This document shows positions 1-10,905 of a DNA stretch of 17,500 nt, piece after piece. The position numbers and the translations under genes were made by a program. The stretch's first letter is position 1, and each line of letters begins with the position of its first letter. Below the pieces are notes generated by a model. It made no database searches. It was not told where the DNA came from and saw nothing but the letters and a program-made list of their open reading frames with translations. The DNA comes from Trachelipus rathkii (taxonomy: Eukaryota > Arthropoda > Malacostraca > Isopoda > Trachelipodidae): contig JABUQX010124152.1 in NCBI GenBank assembly GCA_015478945.1, forward strand, positions 1 through 17,500, read 5' to 3'.

Positions 1-405
1 ATCACAGATAATTATATGTAATGGGGTATAGTATAATAATTAATAAATATATATATATATTTATTTTGATAATTAATAATAATTTCAATAATAATAATAA
101 TATTAATAATAATTAATAATAATTAATGAATTAATAATTAAATAAATAATAATATAATATAATAATCAATTAATAACTAATATATAATAATAAATTAAAT
201 TATAAATAATTAAATTAATAATTAATTAAATTAATTATAATAATTAATAATATAATACAAATACATATATAAAATTAAATATAATAATATAATATATAAA
301 TATAAATTATATAATTAATGTTATAAATTAATATAATATAATTAAATAATTATATAATATAAATGATATAATCTATAATATTAAATATAATAACAATATA
401 GAAAT
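1..405. repeat. AT-rich low-complexity DNA
   Basis: The stretch is almost entirely A and T, made of irregular mixtures of AAT, ATTA and TATA words. It includes a short TA run near 49-60. G and C are very rare and no open frame of useful length is present. A and T are roughly balanced here, unlike the A-rich AAT sea to the right of 7011. I see no gene or regulatory site. Confidence 0.85.
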
Positions 406-569
406 TATTACCCTCTTGGTATATTATATATACTTATTTGATTTGTTAAATATAAGTTTTACATTTAACTTCCAATTCCCTAAATATATTCTTCTGATTT
501 TCATTTAATTTCTTAGTACTAGTCTAGAAAATAGTTTTTATTAAGTAAGAGGCATATTTATACTTATTC

Positions 570-621
570 GTTTCTGACCGGTTTCGTCCGTAACCTCGGA
601 CATCATCAGAGCTTTTCGATT
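570..621 (-). ncRNA. Hammerhead ribozyme core (type I, minimal; possibly degenerate)
   Basis: On the minus strand the core CTGATGA lies at 609-603. It is followed by stem II, GTCCG (601-597) pairing with CGGAC (590-586) around a six-base loop AGGTTA, and then by GAAA (585-582). Next comes ACCGGT (582-577), a self-complementary six-base stem III, and C576, which would be the cleavage-site nucleotide. A palindromic stem III with almost no loop is the form known from Penelope-like elements, where activity is thought to need dimers. Two oddities suggest decay: an extra T at 602 between CTGATGA and stem II, and a stem I with only two Watson-Crick pairs next to the core (610:575 and 611:574). The core match is strong; self-cleavage of this copy is uncertain. 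Confidence 0.7.
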
Positions 622-717
622 CTTTAACATTTGAATGAATTATATAATATATACAAGATTTAAAAAAAATAAAATTAACAGAATTATAAATTGATTTATA
701 TATATACTCGTATATAT

Positions 718-954
718 TTATTTAAGTGACATACGTCCAAACTTTATGTTATAACTTAAGTCTCGGCTTTTAGGTGTTATTATAATTAAAGCCTCAGCTA
801 TTCCTATATTCCATTTTATTTGAGCTATTCGCATGAGGAGTGTTAAATTCCTGAATGACTGTGTAGATATCAGTGTATAATATACTATGTATATTTTATT
901 GATTATTGATTCGGTATGAATATAAAATGTTTCGTGATTAATTTTAATACTCAC
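718..954 (-). pseudogene. Penelope-like element C-terminal fragment (GIY-YIG-like tail)
   Basis: This is an open frame of 78 codons on the minus strand. Its C-terminal half contains IAEALII followed by a Ser/Arg-Asp-Leu and an Asn-Ile-Lys-Phe segment. The Ala-Glu-Ala-Leu pattern followed by a hydrophobic stretch and a short 'P-x-L-N'-like segment is typical of the end of the GIY-YIG endonuclease domain in Penelope-like elements, where the Glu is the metal-binding residue. The first 35 or so residues are low in information and may not be native. The GIY and YIG motifs are not visible upstream, nor is any reverse transcriptase motif. A normal element encodes several hundred residues, so this is at best a remnant, probably with frame damage. 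The hammerhead core downstream on the same strand supports the call. The frame alone would not. Confidence 0.4.
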
Positions 955-3480
955 CTAGCAATTTTAGTCGCCTATTTATTTGATTTACAATAAAATTAAT
1001 TCATAACACCAAAATCAAAAAATTGATATTAGAATACCTGTATATAATATTAATAATAATCAATAAATTAAATATATAATTATAAATAATAGATTAATAT
1101 AATTATTTTCATTGCATAATAATATTAATGAATAAATATATAATTATAAATAATATAACAATAATAATATTAATAATTTAATCATTAAATCATTAAAAAT
1201 CATAATATAATATATAATATATAATATAATATAATATAATTAATATATTATATATGATAATATAATATTTATGAATTAAATATATATAATTAAAATTAAA
1301 AAAGCTGTTAAATAAGCTATCTATGAAGAAAATTGTGTATTATAATCAATATAAATATATATATAAATAATATACAATAGTTTAATAATATATTAATAAT
1401 ATAATATAATTATAATATATATATTATATAATATTAATAATATAATATAATTATATATATAAATTATACTATATATATATTATAACATTAATATTGATAT
1501 ATAATATATATAATTATATAATATAATATATATACAAATAGGTATCATAATTTAATATGTATTTATAATTATTCTAATTTTCTTTTGTCTCCTTATATAT
1601 TATATTCAATTATAGTATATGATATCTCCCTTACATTTTATATGATTAAATAATATTCAATATTATATATATATATAATATAATTTAAATATATAATAGT
1701 TAATATAATAATTAATTAATAATAATACTATAATTTACTAAATTAATTTATAATATTATAACAATTACTAAATAAATAATAATATAATCAAAATATAATA
1801 ATAATAATTACTATATATATATATATATATATTATATAATGTAAATTAATATAATAATTAATAATATGTAATAATATAATAAATTGCATTTATATATAAC
1901 TCTAATAATCTAAAAAATAATACAATAATAAAAATAATAATAATTAAATTAATAATAATTATAATTAATATTATAATAATTAATATGTAATAAATTAATA
2001 TATTATATTTTAAATATAATAATTAATTATACTTACTCTAAGAATATAAATCATTTTTATATATAACAATAATATATAATAATTAAATAATATTATTCAT
2101 TTACCAATAATAAATAATTAATATAAATAAATAATTAAAGTAATAATGTAAAAACTACCAATGGTAAAAATAATTATCATAATAAGAATGTTACAGGAAT
2201 TATAATTAATAAATATATTATATATAAAATTTTATAATAATATAATAATATATAAATAATACATATATAATCATCTTATTATATAAATCATATATAATAA
2301 TAATAATAATATTATAATTAAATAATATAAATTATAAATAAATAATAATAACTCATTAGGATAATAATATAATTATATCTATATAGTGATTGATAATAAT
2401 AATTTAATCTATTAATATATTAATAATAATAATAATAATAATATCTCATAATATTAATATTAATTATGACAATTAATTAAATTGAAGATATATTAATATC
2501 ATATTAATATAATAATATATTATTATCACATTGTTGGAAGTATTCATGTCAGACAATAGAAATTTGAATCTGTCAACATATTATACGTAAAAATATAAAT
2601 ATAATAAACATATAAATTCATAATTATAATATTAATCTATTATATTATTTAAATTTGAAAATTGAAATTATAGTTATATCTAATTTATAATAATATAATA
2701 AATCATTATAATTTATAATATAATTTTATTAATTAAATAATTAATATAAAATATACTTCATATATATATATATATCTACTATAATTATATATATATTATA
2801 ATTAATATCATATAATTAATAATATTTAATATATAATATAAATATCATATAAATATCATAAAATATAGGCTATAATTAATATCTATAATATCTATGCAAA
2901 AATGATTATCATTTATTAATAAATAATATAATCATTAAACGTACATAGCTTTAGTATAATAAAATACTTAATGAATATTCATTATTACAAACATTTATAT
3001 GATATTAATATAATAAATTATAATATATATAATATTATTCATTCTTTTTCAATTAGATATTTATAAATATATTATAAATATTAAATAGATAATGAATATA
3101 TTTTACTCATATTATATAATCATAATGATTTATTACATAGATTGGATAATATAATAAATTAGTTTCGTTAATAATAAGTAATTATTAATAATCAATAATT
3201 AATATATAATATGTCATTAACTAATATAGCTAATAATGATAATACTATGAATTATATATAATAATACATTCACATATATATAATAATTATATAATTAATT
3301 AATAATAATAATAACATATTTCAGAATTGGTATGTATAATGTATATGAAAAGTTAAATATTTATCTTACCCACATAATATTGAAGTAATAATAAGTAATA
3401 ATATATAATAACATAATAATAATGAAGTAATTAAACAAAAATAATATAAATAATACATATATTTTTAGTCATAATATATC
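955..3480. repeat. Long AT-rich low-complexity stretch, no gene
   Basis: After a short mixed stretch to about 1045, which may be further decayed retroelement sequence, the region is a patchwork of AAT, ATTA and TATA words. TA runs occur at about 1811-1831 and 2759-2774. Slightly more complex islets occur at about 1555-1650 and 2525-2590. Stop codons are dense in all six frames. I see no RNA gene and no repeat longer than the simple-sequence words. Confidence 0.8.
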
Positions 3481-4240
3481 AGTGTATAGGATTTATTTCA
3501 ATATAGAATTCTCAAAATTGATTAGTGGTAGGGAATAGAAATGAAGTAAAATATTATGAAGTTTATTATATGGGAAATAATACTATTTTTAATAATATTT
3601 TATATAATTTAGATATTTAATAGAATAATAATTAATAAGATTTAAAATAGAACATTTTAAAGGAATATTTATAAGATTTATTACACTTTTATGTAGAAAT
3701 ATCCATAGATCTAAGTATGGATAAATATATATTTAAATATATATAATATAATTATTATGAATATTATTTATTATTAATAACTAGTATAAACTCTAATAAT
3801 AATAATTAATATAATACTTAAGAATTAGATACAATTAAAATAACAAATTAAATTAAATTAATAATTATTAAATTAAAATATGCAAATTATTAAATAATAG
3901 ACTTATAATTGAATAATTAAATATAATATTAATTAGTAAATAATATATATTAATTAAATTATTAAATATATATATACATTAACTTATACTTAAGATATTA
4001 AATAATATACTTAAGATAAATATAATATATTAATATTATATAATTTTAATAATATAATTGTAAACAATTTCAATTATAATATTATATATATATAAGTATA
4101 TCATAATAATAATTATAAATGCATCAAATTATATAATTAATATTATATATATATTATAAATAGATTAATAATTTAAAATTTATAATTCTAATCTATATAG
4201 ATATATAATATTATATACAATAATATTAAAACAATAACTA
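3480..4240. other. AT-rich DNA with one slightly more complex islet, no gene
   Basis: Bases 3480-3730 have more G than the surroundings and read as non-repetitive DNA, but all frames are broken by stops. From 3730 to 4240 the sequence returns to AAT/ATTA low complexity. No feature is recognised in either part. Confidence 0.6.
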
Positions 4241-5560
4241 AAAAGATCAAAATAAAATAAGTATAATTAAAATAATTTTAATTTTACCTTCTTAAGTTTT
4301 ATAATAATGAATACGAATAAATCACTCCAAAAAAATAATACTATAATAGATCGAGTTCATACCTTTAATATCTCATAATAGATGATTGAGATTATTAATT
4401 TATGTACAAACTCTGATAACGAAATTGGATTGAGTAGGTATTTGTCGATCGCTAAATACATAGATATTTAAAGGTATTGCGTTGGAATATGAGGTCAGGA
4501 GCAAATGAAATTATCTGGCTAGTGAGTTTGTTACATCATCGAACTCTCATTTGCTATACTGTCGTTAAGTGTATATATTCGTGTAATGTCATTTATTTCA
4601 AAAATAAAGTAATATTTAAAATGCTTTGAGATAGTACACCATATGCTCAGATGGGAATGGTTCATATATGTTTGTGATAAACCACCACTATGCAATTTAT
4701 AGAACATATATTAATAGTATATTATCTACCACAGTAATGTTTCATCTTTGGATGTTGCATTTCGTCGGTTTTCACTCACATACTATAAAGATATATTTCA
4801 ATTATTGTAGAGTACAAGGAAGCAAACGAAATAACCATTATATTTTCTTCATCTTTTCTAACTTTATAGAAGAATACTATTTTTCTCATTCGATTCAAAG
4901 TTAAAATATCTATCCTATGGTACTCAATTAAAATAATAGATATAATAATTTAGACTGTAAAATATAATTATTAATAGTCCTGAATAATCGAGAGATGTGA
5001 ATTAGGAGTGGGAATAATTGATCAATCGCTTTATCTCTATAACAGGTATCATCATTAATTAATAATAATAAATATTGTAAGTGAAATTATATAAATAGCT
5101 TATAGTAATTTAATATAGGCTAAGCCGCTCGCTTCTGCATTAATGAAGGTAGGAGTAGTAGTTTAATAATAATCATAGTGACATCAATGGAGGATATAAA
5201 GATAACAATAAGATTATTCAATTACAATAATATGTAAATGCTAGTAGGAATTAATCTTATGGTTACCTTTAATTAAAATTCAATATTTGTTTCGATTACT
5301 ATATACAGATATATAAATAATATTATAATAATAATAAGTATAGGGATAATCTCACATAATACAAAATAATTAATAATACTTAATATATTGAGTACATATA
5401 TCTAGAGTGTGTCATAAGTAATAGTAATATATAAAGCAGTATTTAATCGGCGGGAAGTAGCAATATTTAATGTATAATCTACTATCTTATAATATAATAG
5501 TAATTATATTATCACTTTTCAAAGATGTATGATATATAATACTGTACATCTTTATCGTGA
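4240..5560. other. Higher-complexity island, left part; no gene identified
   Basis: GC content rises clearly above the flanks and the sequence is mostly non-repetitive. A plus-strand frame at 4668-4904 gives 78 residues rich in His, Tyr, Phe and Ile, with no motif I recognise. Its length is not surprising for this composition, so I do not call it a gene. Bases 4740-4800 resemble the right half of the GAACTG repeat unit and are listed separately. Moderately GC-rich islets occur at 5110-5160 and 5440-5465 without recognisable identity. No promoter, tRNA or conserved domain is visible. Confidence 0.5.
4740..4800 (+). repeat. Possible old fragment of the GAACTG repeat unit
   Basis: The words TTTCATC, TTTGGA, TTCG and GGTTTTCA, then ACATA, occur here in the same order and close to the same spacing as in the copy near 9776-9820 (TTTCATC, TTTTGGAACT, TTCG, GTTTTCA, ACATA). 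The match needs several short gaps. The left half of the unit is not clearly recognisable upstream. If real, this is an eighth copy, in the same orientation as the other seven but outside the AAT sea. Confidence 0.35.
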
Positions 5561-6480
5561 CAAGATTTATATTCGTCAATATCAAGCAAAGTGAGTGAGT
5601 CTCAATTCATATAACGAAGGTTGCGCTTAATATTATCTTTGTGTCTCATATTACAATAGATTAACGTTCTGGCTTTCAATTGTGCCAAAAACATTCTAAA
5701 ATTCTTGTAATATGCTTTATCTCTTTATTCGTTGAATGGTTGATTGTAATAATCTACAACTGAATAAGGAACATCTCTCGTCTTCTAATTCTCTATCTAA
5801 CACCTGGGCTGATTCCTGGCATATTCTATTATTCTAAACACTTCTCCACTAGAATGTCCTATATTGTTTATGTGAGCCTGTGATAAATTTTGATGCGGGT
5901 GATGGCTCTGTCGAATATATTGAAGTTAGGAAGGCGGGTGGTACATCTAGAGGTAGATTTGGGGCTCGAGTTTGAAGGAGTGTGCTTCAGAGTTGGCCAT
6001 CTTTCGTTCTATCATATTTCTCTATGTTCAATACTTAAAATTTCTCAGTGTTAGGGAACAGACTGTCATAAATCCATATTCGTAACAGGAGCGCTTCTGA
6101 GTTTTATATATACTATCGCCATGTATCACCTGTTTACTAATTCTATAGATATTTGAAACTTCTTACTCTCTACTACTTTAGCATAATGTAGATCTTTATT
6201 ATCATTTTTCAGATCGGTAGGCTTATAATGGCAGATTTCTGAAGGATTTAATGGTGTTAATTTCTATTAATAATCGTATAATGGTTCTACGCTTATAGGA
6301 AAATAAACGAAGGAGACATAGTGAGTGTAGCCGCTTGACATATTCAAAGATTTGACATAGAGGGATAATGGAAAGCGTCCATCTGTCTCCAAGCCAACTA
6401 ATTTGGTTTCCATACTCTTGCTTGTTTTTTAGTAATTTATTTAAAATGTTCATGCTGTTTGTGATAGAGGTTTATTTTTC
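5560..6480. other. GC-richer island with overlapping short open frames; no gene confirmed
   Basis: The region has roughly 35-40% GC and no internal repeats. The longest frame is on the minus strand at 6453-6223 (76 residues, Leu/Ile/Arg-rich, with WLGDRWTLSIIPL near residue 20). Shorter minus-strand frames follow it in shifted phase at 6239-6126, 6162-6028, 6008-5868, 5925-5797, 5833-5717 and 5724-5602. They tile the region almost without a gap, as a frameshifted old gene would. However, at this GC content the best of three frames is expected to be open for about 40-50 codons at most positions by chance, so the tiling is not proof. I recognise no domain in any segment. A decayed retroelement or host pseudogene is possible. 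Confidence 0.3.
6052..6079 (+). repeat. Short direct repeat, left copy
   Basis: TAGGGAACAGAC followed within a few bases by TCATA, AATCC and ATAT. The same order of words recurs at 6869-6901 with small insertions. The twelve-base start is identical in both. The function is unknown, and it may be the edge of a larger decayed duplication. Confidence 0.6.
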
Positions 6481-7010
6481 TTTTGAGTAAATATCCTATC
6501 TAGGCAATGGTAAATTATTCTACTATTAATATTATAATTTTTATAATATTGTTTTTACATAGATATTACATCAACATCAATAATATACAGATAATAATAA
6601 AATTCATATATTGCGTGACATCGAACCCTTTATATCTTAATAATACATTCTATTCAATATTCTGACTTATAATATCTTAATTTATATTAGAATTATGACA
6701 TTTATTCGTTAATTTTATCGATTACTTACTTATATGGTATCATGGAATAGTTTCGGAGTGAGTGGTAATAGTCTAGTATGTGACATCATTTAATATTTAA
6801 AAAATTGAACTAAATTATCATTTCAATTTCCCCTTCTAAGCAACTTAATTTTCATATATCTTTATATCTAGGGAACAGACACTCATACTGAATCCCAATA
6901 TCAAAATCTTAATCAAATAAAATAAAAATGTTTTAGGAAACTCAATTACTATTAAAGGTTAGAAGATGAGGGTAAGAGTGGGAGTTTTGTTTTAGTAATA
7001 CTTGAGCGAG
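6480..7010. other. Mixed-complexity DNA, no gene
   Basis: Composition falls gradually from the GC-richer island towards the AAT sea that starts at about 7011. All frames are short. The only structure noted is the right copy of the TAGGGAACAGAC direct repeat. The boundary at about 7010 is abrupt: bases 6957-7010 are G-rich on plus and the next bases are pure AAT. Confidence 0.6.
6869..6901 (+). repeat. Short direct repeat, right copy
   Basis: TAGGGAACAGAC is identical to the copy at 6052, about 817 bases away. It is followed by TCATA, AATCC and AATAT with two short insertions. The upstream flanks also share an AT-rich, CTT-containing stretch but do not align cleanly. Confidence 0.6.
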
Positions 7011-7372
7011 ATAATAATATTAATAATAATAATATATATAATAGATTAATATATAATATTTAAATAATATAATAATAATAATAATATTAATAATAATATA
7101 TAATAATTAATATATAATAATATAATCTAATATAAATAATATAATTATAAATATAATAAAATATATAATTAATATAATATAATATATAATATAATATATA
7201 ATATAATGTAATAATAATATAATATACTATATATATAATACATATATACTATAATATAATAATATAATATATATTATAATATAATGTTAATAATATAATA
7301 TATATTATAATTTAAAACTATCAATAATAATAATAATATAATAATAATATATAATAATCATAATATATAAAT

Positions 7373-7412
<40 letters not shown>

Positions 7413-7889
7413 TATATATAACTATATAATTAATAAATAATAATAATATAATTAATTAATAAATAATAATAATTATATAATAATAATCATAATAATAATA
7501 AATAATATTAATAATAATAATAATAAGAATATATAATAATAAATAATAATAATATAATAATATAATCATAATAATAATTAAAATATAAACAATAATAATA
7601 ATATAATAATAATATATAGATAATAATATATAAATAATAATAATAATATAATACTATATAATAATGAAGTAAATAATAATATTAATATAAATAATATAAT
7701 ATTAATAATAAATAATAATAATTATGGTATCTAATAAAATATTTAATAATGAATATAATATAATAATAATAAATAGAATATACAGTGTAAATAAATAATA
7801 ATAATAATAATAATAATATAATAATCTAATATAATAATATTAATAATAAATAATTATATAAATAATAAATAATTAATTATATAATAATA

Positions 7890-7931
<42 letters not shown>

Positions 7932-8215
7932 TAAATAATATTTAATAATGGTAATAATAAATAATAATAATATAATAATATAATTAATATGAATATAATA
8001 ATAATAATTTATTAATCAATAATTAATATATTTATAAATAATAATATAATTTATAATAATAATAATAATAATATTATAAGCGCAATTTAATAATAGAAAT
8101 ACATAATAATTATAAATAATAATTATAGTGATCTTAATATAAATATAAAAGTAAATAATTAAACATGTCATCAAATGTAATTAAAATTAAAATAATAATA
8201 ATAACAAAGCAATTT
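7011..8215 (+). repeat. AAT/ATA microsatellite sea, first block
   Basis: This is almost pure A and T built from AAT and ATA triplets with TA and ATTA interruptions. Long perfect runs lie at about 7374-7411 and 7891-7931 (12-14 triplets each). A is about twice as frequent as T on the plus strand, so the AAT orientation is constant. No open frame and no RNA gene are visible. Confidence 0.9.
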
Positions 8216-8247
8216 TGGTACAAGAAAAAGGCCCCCTTAAAAATTTC

Positions 8248-8500
8248 CAAGCCCCTAAGTTTTTATATCTACTATAGAATTTATGAACTGTCCTTTAGTT
8301 TCGTATTTTGGGAAAGGTAATTTACTATTTTATTGACGTCCCTGTTGAAGAATGTTCTTAGTTGTTAAAATACGAATATATAATCCAAACGATATACATA
8401 TTTCAACCTTTGGAAGTTGCTACGATTGTCATGAAGCTTTAAATTCTCTTATGCATTTTTCATTTTTGTGACATTTATATTGATAGATTCATTTTTAGAT
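8248..8500 (+). repeat. GAACTG repeat unit, copy 1
   Basis: This is a non-simple block between two AAT tracts. Landmarks in order are CTACTATAGAA, TGAACTGTCC, TTTCGTATTT, AATTTACTATTT, GACGTCC, then a 41-base core at 8350-8390 beginning GAATGTTCTTAG and ending ATAATCCAAAC. After that come TTTGGAA, ATTGTCA, CATTTTT and TATTGATAG. The core is identical base for base to that of copy 2. The unit carries no open frame of note. I do not recognise it as a known transposon, and the ends are approximate. Confidence 0.85.
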
Positions 8501-8509
8501 AGCAAATTC

Positions 8510-8864
8510 GAATTAAATAATAATAATATTAATAATAATAATAAATAATAATAATATACATCAATAATAATAATAATAATATTACTATAATAATAATAAT
8601 CAATAATATAAAATATAATATAATAATAATAATAATAATGACATAATATATAATAAATACTAATAAAAACAAATAAAAATATAATAATAATAATGACATA
8701 ATAATATCAAATAATAAATATGATATACATAATAATAATAATTAAATAATAATATAAAACGATAATAACTAATAATAATAATATAATCAATAATCATAAT
8801 AAATCAATAATCAATAAATCAAACAAATAATAGATAATAATATAATAATATAATATAAATAATA

Positions 8865-8905
<41 letters not shown>

Positions 8906-8955
8906 TAAAATAATAATAATAAAATAATATTAATAATAATACATAATAACAAAAT
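8510..8955 (+). repeat. AAT/ATA microsatellite block
   Basis: This is nearly pure AAT and ATA, with a perfect run of about 13 triplets at 8867-8905. It separates copies 1 and 2 of the GAACTG unit. It holds no gene. Confidence 0.9.
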
Positions 8956-8960
8956 AATTG

Positions 8961-9228
8961 TAGCTAAATCAGCCTAGTATATCTACCTATAGAAATTAAT
9001 GAACTGTCCTTATATTTTCGTATTTGAAAGTAATTTACTATTTATTAACGTCCTGTGAAAGAATGTTCTTAGTTGTTAAAATACGAATATATAATCCAAA
9101 CTGAATGTCAATTTTAATTATCCTTTGAGAACTTTTCAAAATAGGGTAAAATGATTATATTATAATTTGCTCCATTGTTATACTTTATTAATATATTTTT
9201 ATTATTGATAGATGCAATGAATTATAAA
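8961..9228 (+). repeat. GAACTG repeat unit, copy 2
   Basis: Landmarks are ATCTACCTATAGAA, TGAACTGTCC, TTTTCGTATTTG, AATTTACTATTT, AACGTCC and the 41-base core at 9061-9101, identical to copy 1. The right half diverges: the TTTGGAA region reads CTTTGAGAAC. The end motif TATTGATAG-ATGCAATGAATTA is well kept and defines the right boundary of the unit. Confidence 0.85.
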
Positions 9229-9234
9229 TAACAG

Positions 9235-9553
9235 ATGACGAATAATATAATAATGAATAATAATAATATTAATAATAATGAATAGATTTAATAAACAATT
9301 TTTTAAAATTAATATCATAATATAATAATTACCTTGATTGATGTATAATTAAAGCTCAAATTAAGATTTTATAAATAATTAAGAATAATACATTACTAAA
9401 TTGCTTATTTAATAAATGATATGAATTAAATAATAATAATAGATAATAAATATAATTATTATTAATAATAAATAATATATAATAATAATAATAAATAATA
9501 ATAATAATAATAATATTAATATAATAATAAATAAATAATAATAATATATAATA

Positions 9554-9603
<50 letters not shown>

Positions 9604-9620
9604 TAATAATAAAAATAATA
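9235..9620 (+). repeat. AAT/ATA microsatellite block
   Basis: AT-rich DNA to about 9420 is followed by dense AAT, with a perfect run of about 15 triplets at 9556-9602. It separates copies 2 and 3 of the GAACTG unit. Confidence 0.85.
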
Positions 9621-9621
9621 G

Positions 9622-9868
9622 TGCAAACCTATTTATAGTATTTTTACATATCGAACTGGGGTACTGTCTTTATATTAATTATTATTTAATAGTCAATTTT
9701 AGCAATGCTTTGTGTCTACCTAAAGGTAAATATGTTCATTGTTTAACTCTCATTAAAAAAAAAATATATACAAGATTTCATCATTTTGGAACTGCCTTCG
9801 GTTTTCAACATATGTATGTATATTTTTCATTTTTAAAATTATGTTATTAAAGAATTCTATTTTTACAA
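9622..9868 (+). repeat. GAACTG repeat unit, copy 3 (right-half variant)
   Basis: The left half is diverged but keeps the order: ATAGTAT, CGAACTG, ACTGTCTTTATA, then TATGTTCATTGTTTAA in the place of the core. The right half is the clearest of all copies: TTTCATCATTTTGGAACTG, TTCGGTTTTCAACATATG, then CATTTTTAAA. It shares this right half with copies 6 and 7. An A10 run at about 9755-9764 lies in the middle. Confidence 0.7.
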
Positions 9869-9899
9869 TTAGAGAAATGATTAAATAAATTAAAAAATA

Positions 9900-10381
9900 T
9901 AATTTTGATAAAAATTAGAGTGCTATAAAATTAGATAATTAAAATAATAATTAAAAAATATAATTAATTAATAATTAAATATAATATAAATTAATATAAT
10001 AATAATAATAATAATAATATAATAATAATTCAAATAATAATATTATAATAATAATAATAATAATAATACTATAATAATAATAATATATAAATAATAAAAT
10101 AATAATAACAATACAAATAATAATCAATATTTAATGTAATAATATATAACAATAATGAACAAATAATACATAAATAAGAAAATTATAAATAATACTTTAA
10201 TAATAATAAATAATAATATAAAAATTAAAAATATAATATATAATTATAAATTATAAATATAATTATTATAATATATAAATATAATATATATAATATATAT
10301 ATATAAATATATTATAATAAATATATATATATATAATATAATATATATAATATAATATAATTATATATAATTTAACAACTC

Positions 10382-10412
<31 letters not shown>

Positions 10413-10905
10413 TATAAATAATAATAATATGATAATCAATGAATAATAAATATAATAATAATAATAATAATAATATAATAATTAATAATAATATAATAAA
10501 TTGTAAATATAAATAAATATTAATAATAAAGATAACAAATATATCTAATAATAATAATAATAATATAATAATATAATATAATAATATTATAAATAAATTA
10601 AAATAATTATAATAATATCATAATAATAGATAATAATAATAATAATAATGATAATACATAATATAATATTTTAATAAATAATAATATAATAATAATATAT
10701 AATAATAATACTAATACTAATAATAATATAAATAAATAATATATAATAATCAATAATAATACTAATATAATAACATATAAATAATATAATTAATATAATA
10801 TAATACTATAATATATTATATATAATATAATATATGTAATATAATATAATTATCATAATAATTAATATATAGTATAATATATATATATATAATATAATTA
10901 TATAC
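9900..10905 (+). repeat. AAT/ATA and TA low-complexity block
   Basis: This is almost purely A and T, with AAT triplets in the plus orientation and TA-rich patches near 10250-10370 and 10790-10910. G and C are nearly absent. No unit copy or gene is visible. Confidence 0.9.

Larger units (their letters stand above)
480..954 (-). mobile_element. 3' end of a decayed Penelope-like retroelement (candidate)
   Basis: Two signals lie on the same strand in the order expected for the 3' part of a Penelope-like element. Reading the minus strand, a short open frame (954-718) ends in a motif resembling the tail of the GIY-YIG endonuclease domain. About 100 bases later comes a hammerhead ribozyme core (621-570). 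Penelope-like elements are known to carry minimal hammerheads in their pseudo-LTRs. The reverse transcriptase domain is not recognisable to the right, where the sequence dissolves into AT-rich DNA, so the copy is 5'-truncated or decayed. The outer boundary near 480 is a guess based on the return to higher-complexity sequence. The order of parts is seen directly; the family assignment is inference from two short motifs. Confidence 0.5.

Noticed and set aside
1..4240. Yeast-like mitochondrial intergenic DNA or a slime-mould genome, suggested by the AT/AAT composition
   Set aside because: No mitochondrial gene, tRNA or GC cluster was recognised, and a slime-mould genome would be gene-dense with coding regions in 17.5 kb. 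The hammerhead and Penelope-like signals fit animal nuclear DNA better.
4668..4904. 78-codon plus-strand open frame
   Set aside because: Residue composition follows the local AT richness, no domain is visible, and part of it overlaps a likely repeat fragment. This length is expected by chance in a window this size.
5955..6002. Minus-strand A-box-like TGGCCAACTCTG with a B-box-like ACTCGAGCCCC, as in a tRNA-derived SINE
   Set aside because: The two boxes are only about 27 bases apart, against about 44 in tRNAs, and the B box matches poorly.
5602..6453. Seven overlapping minus-strand frames read as one frameshifted gene
   Set aside because: At about 36% GC a stop is expected roughly every 14 codons per frame. 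The best of three frames at any position is then usually open for 40-50 codons, so tiling alone is not evidence. No family was recognised in the translations.
7011..9620. CRISPR-like regular repeats and spacers
   Set aside because: The repeated words are simple AAT triplets, and the larger units are about 250-300 bases at irregular spacing. Nothing has repeat and spacer lengths of a CRISPR array.
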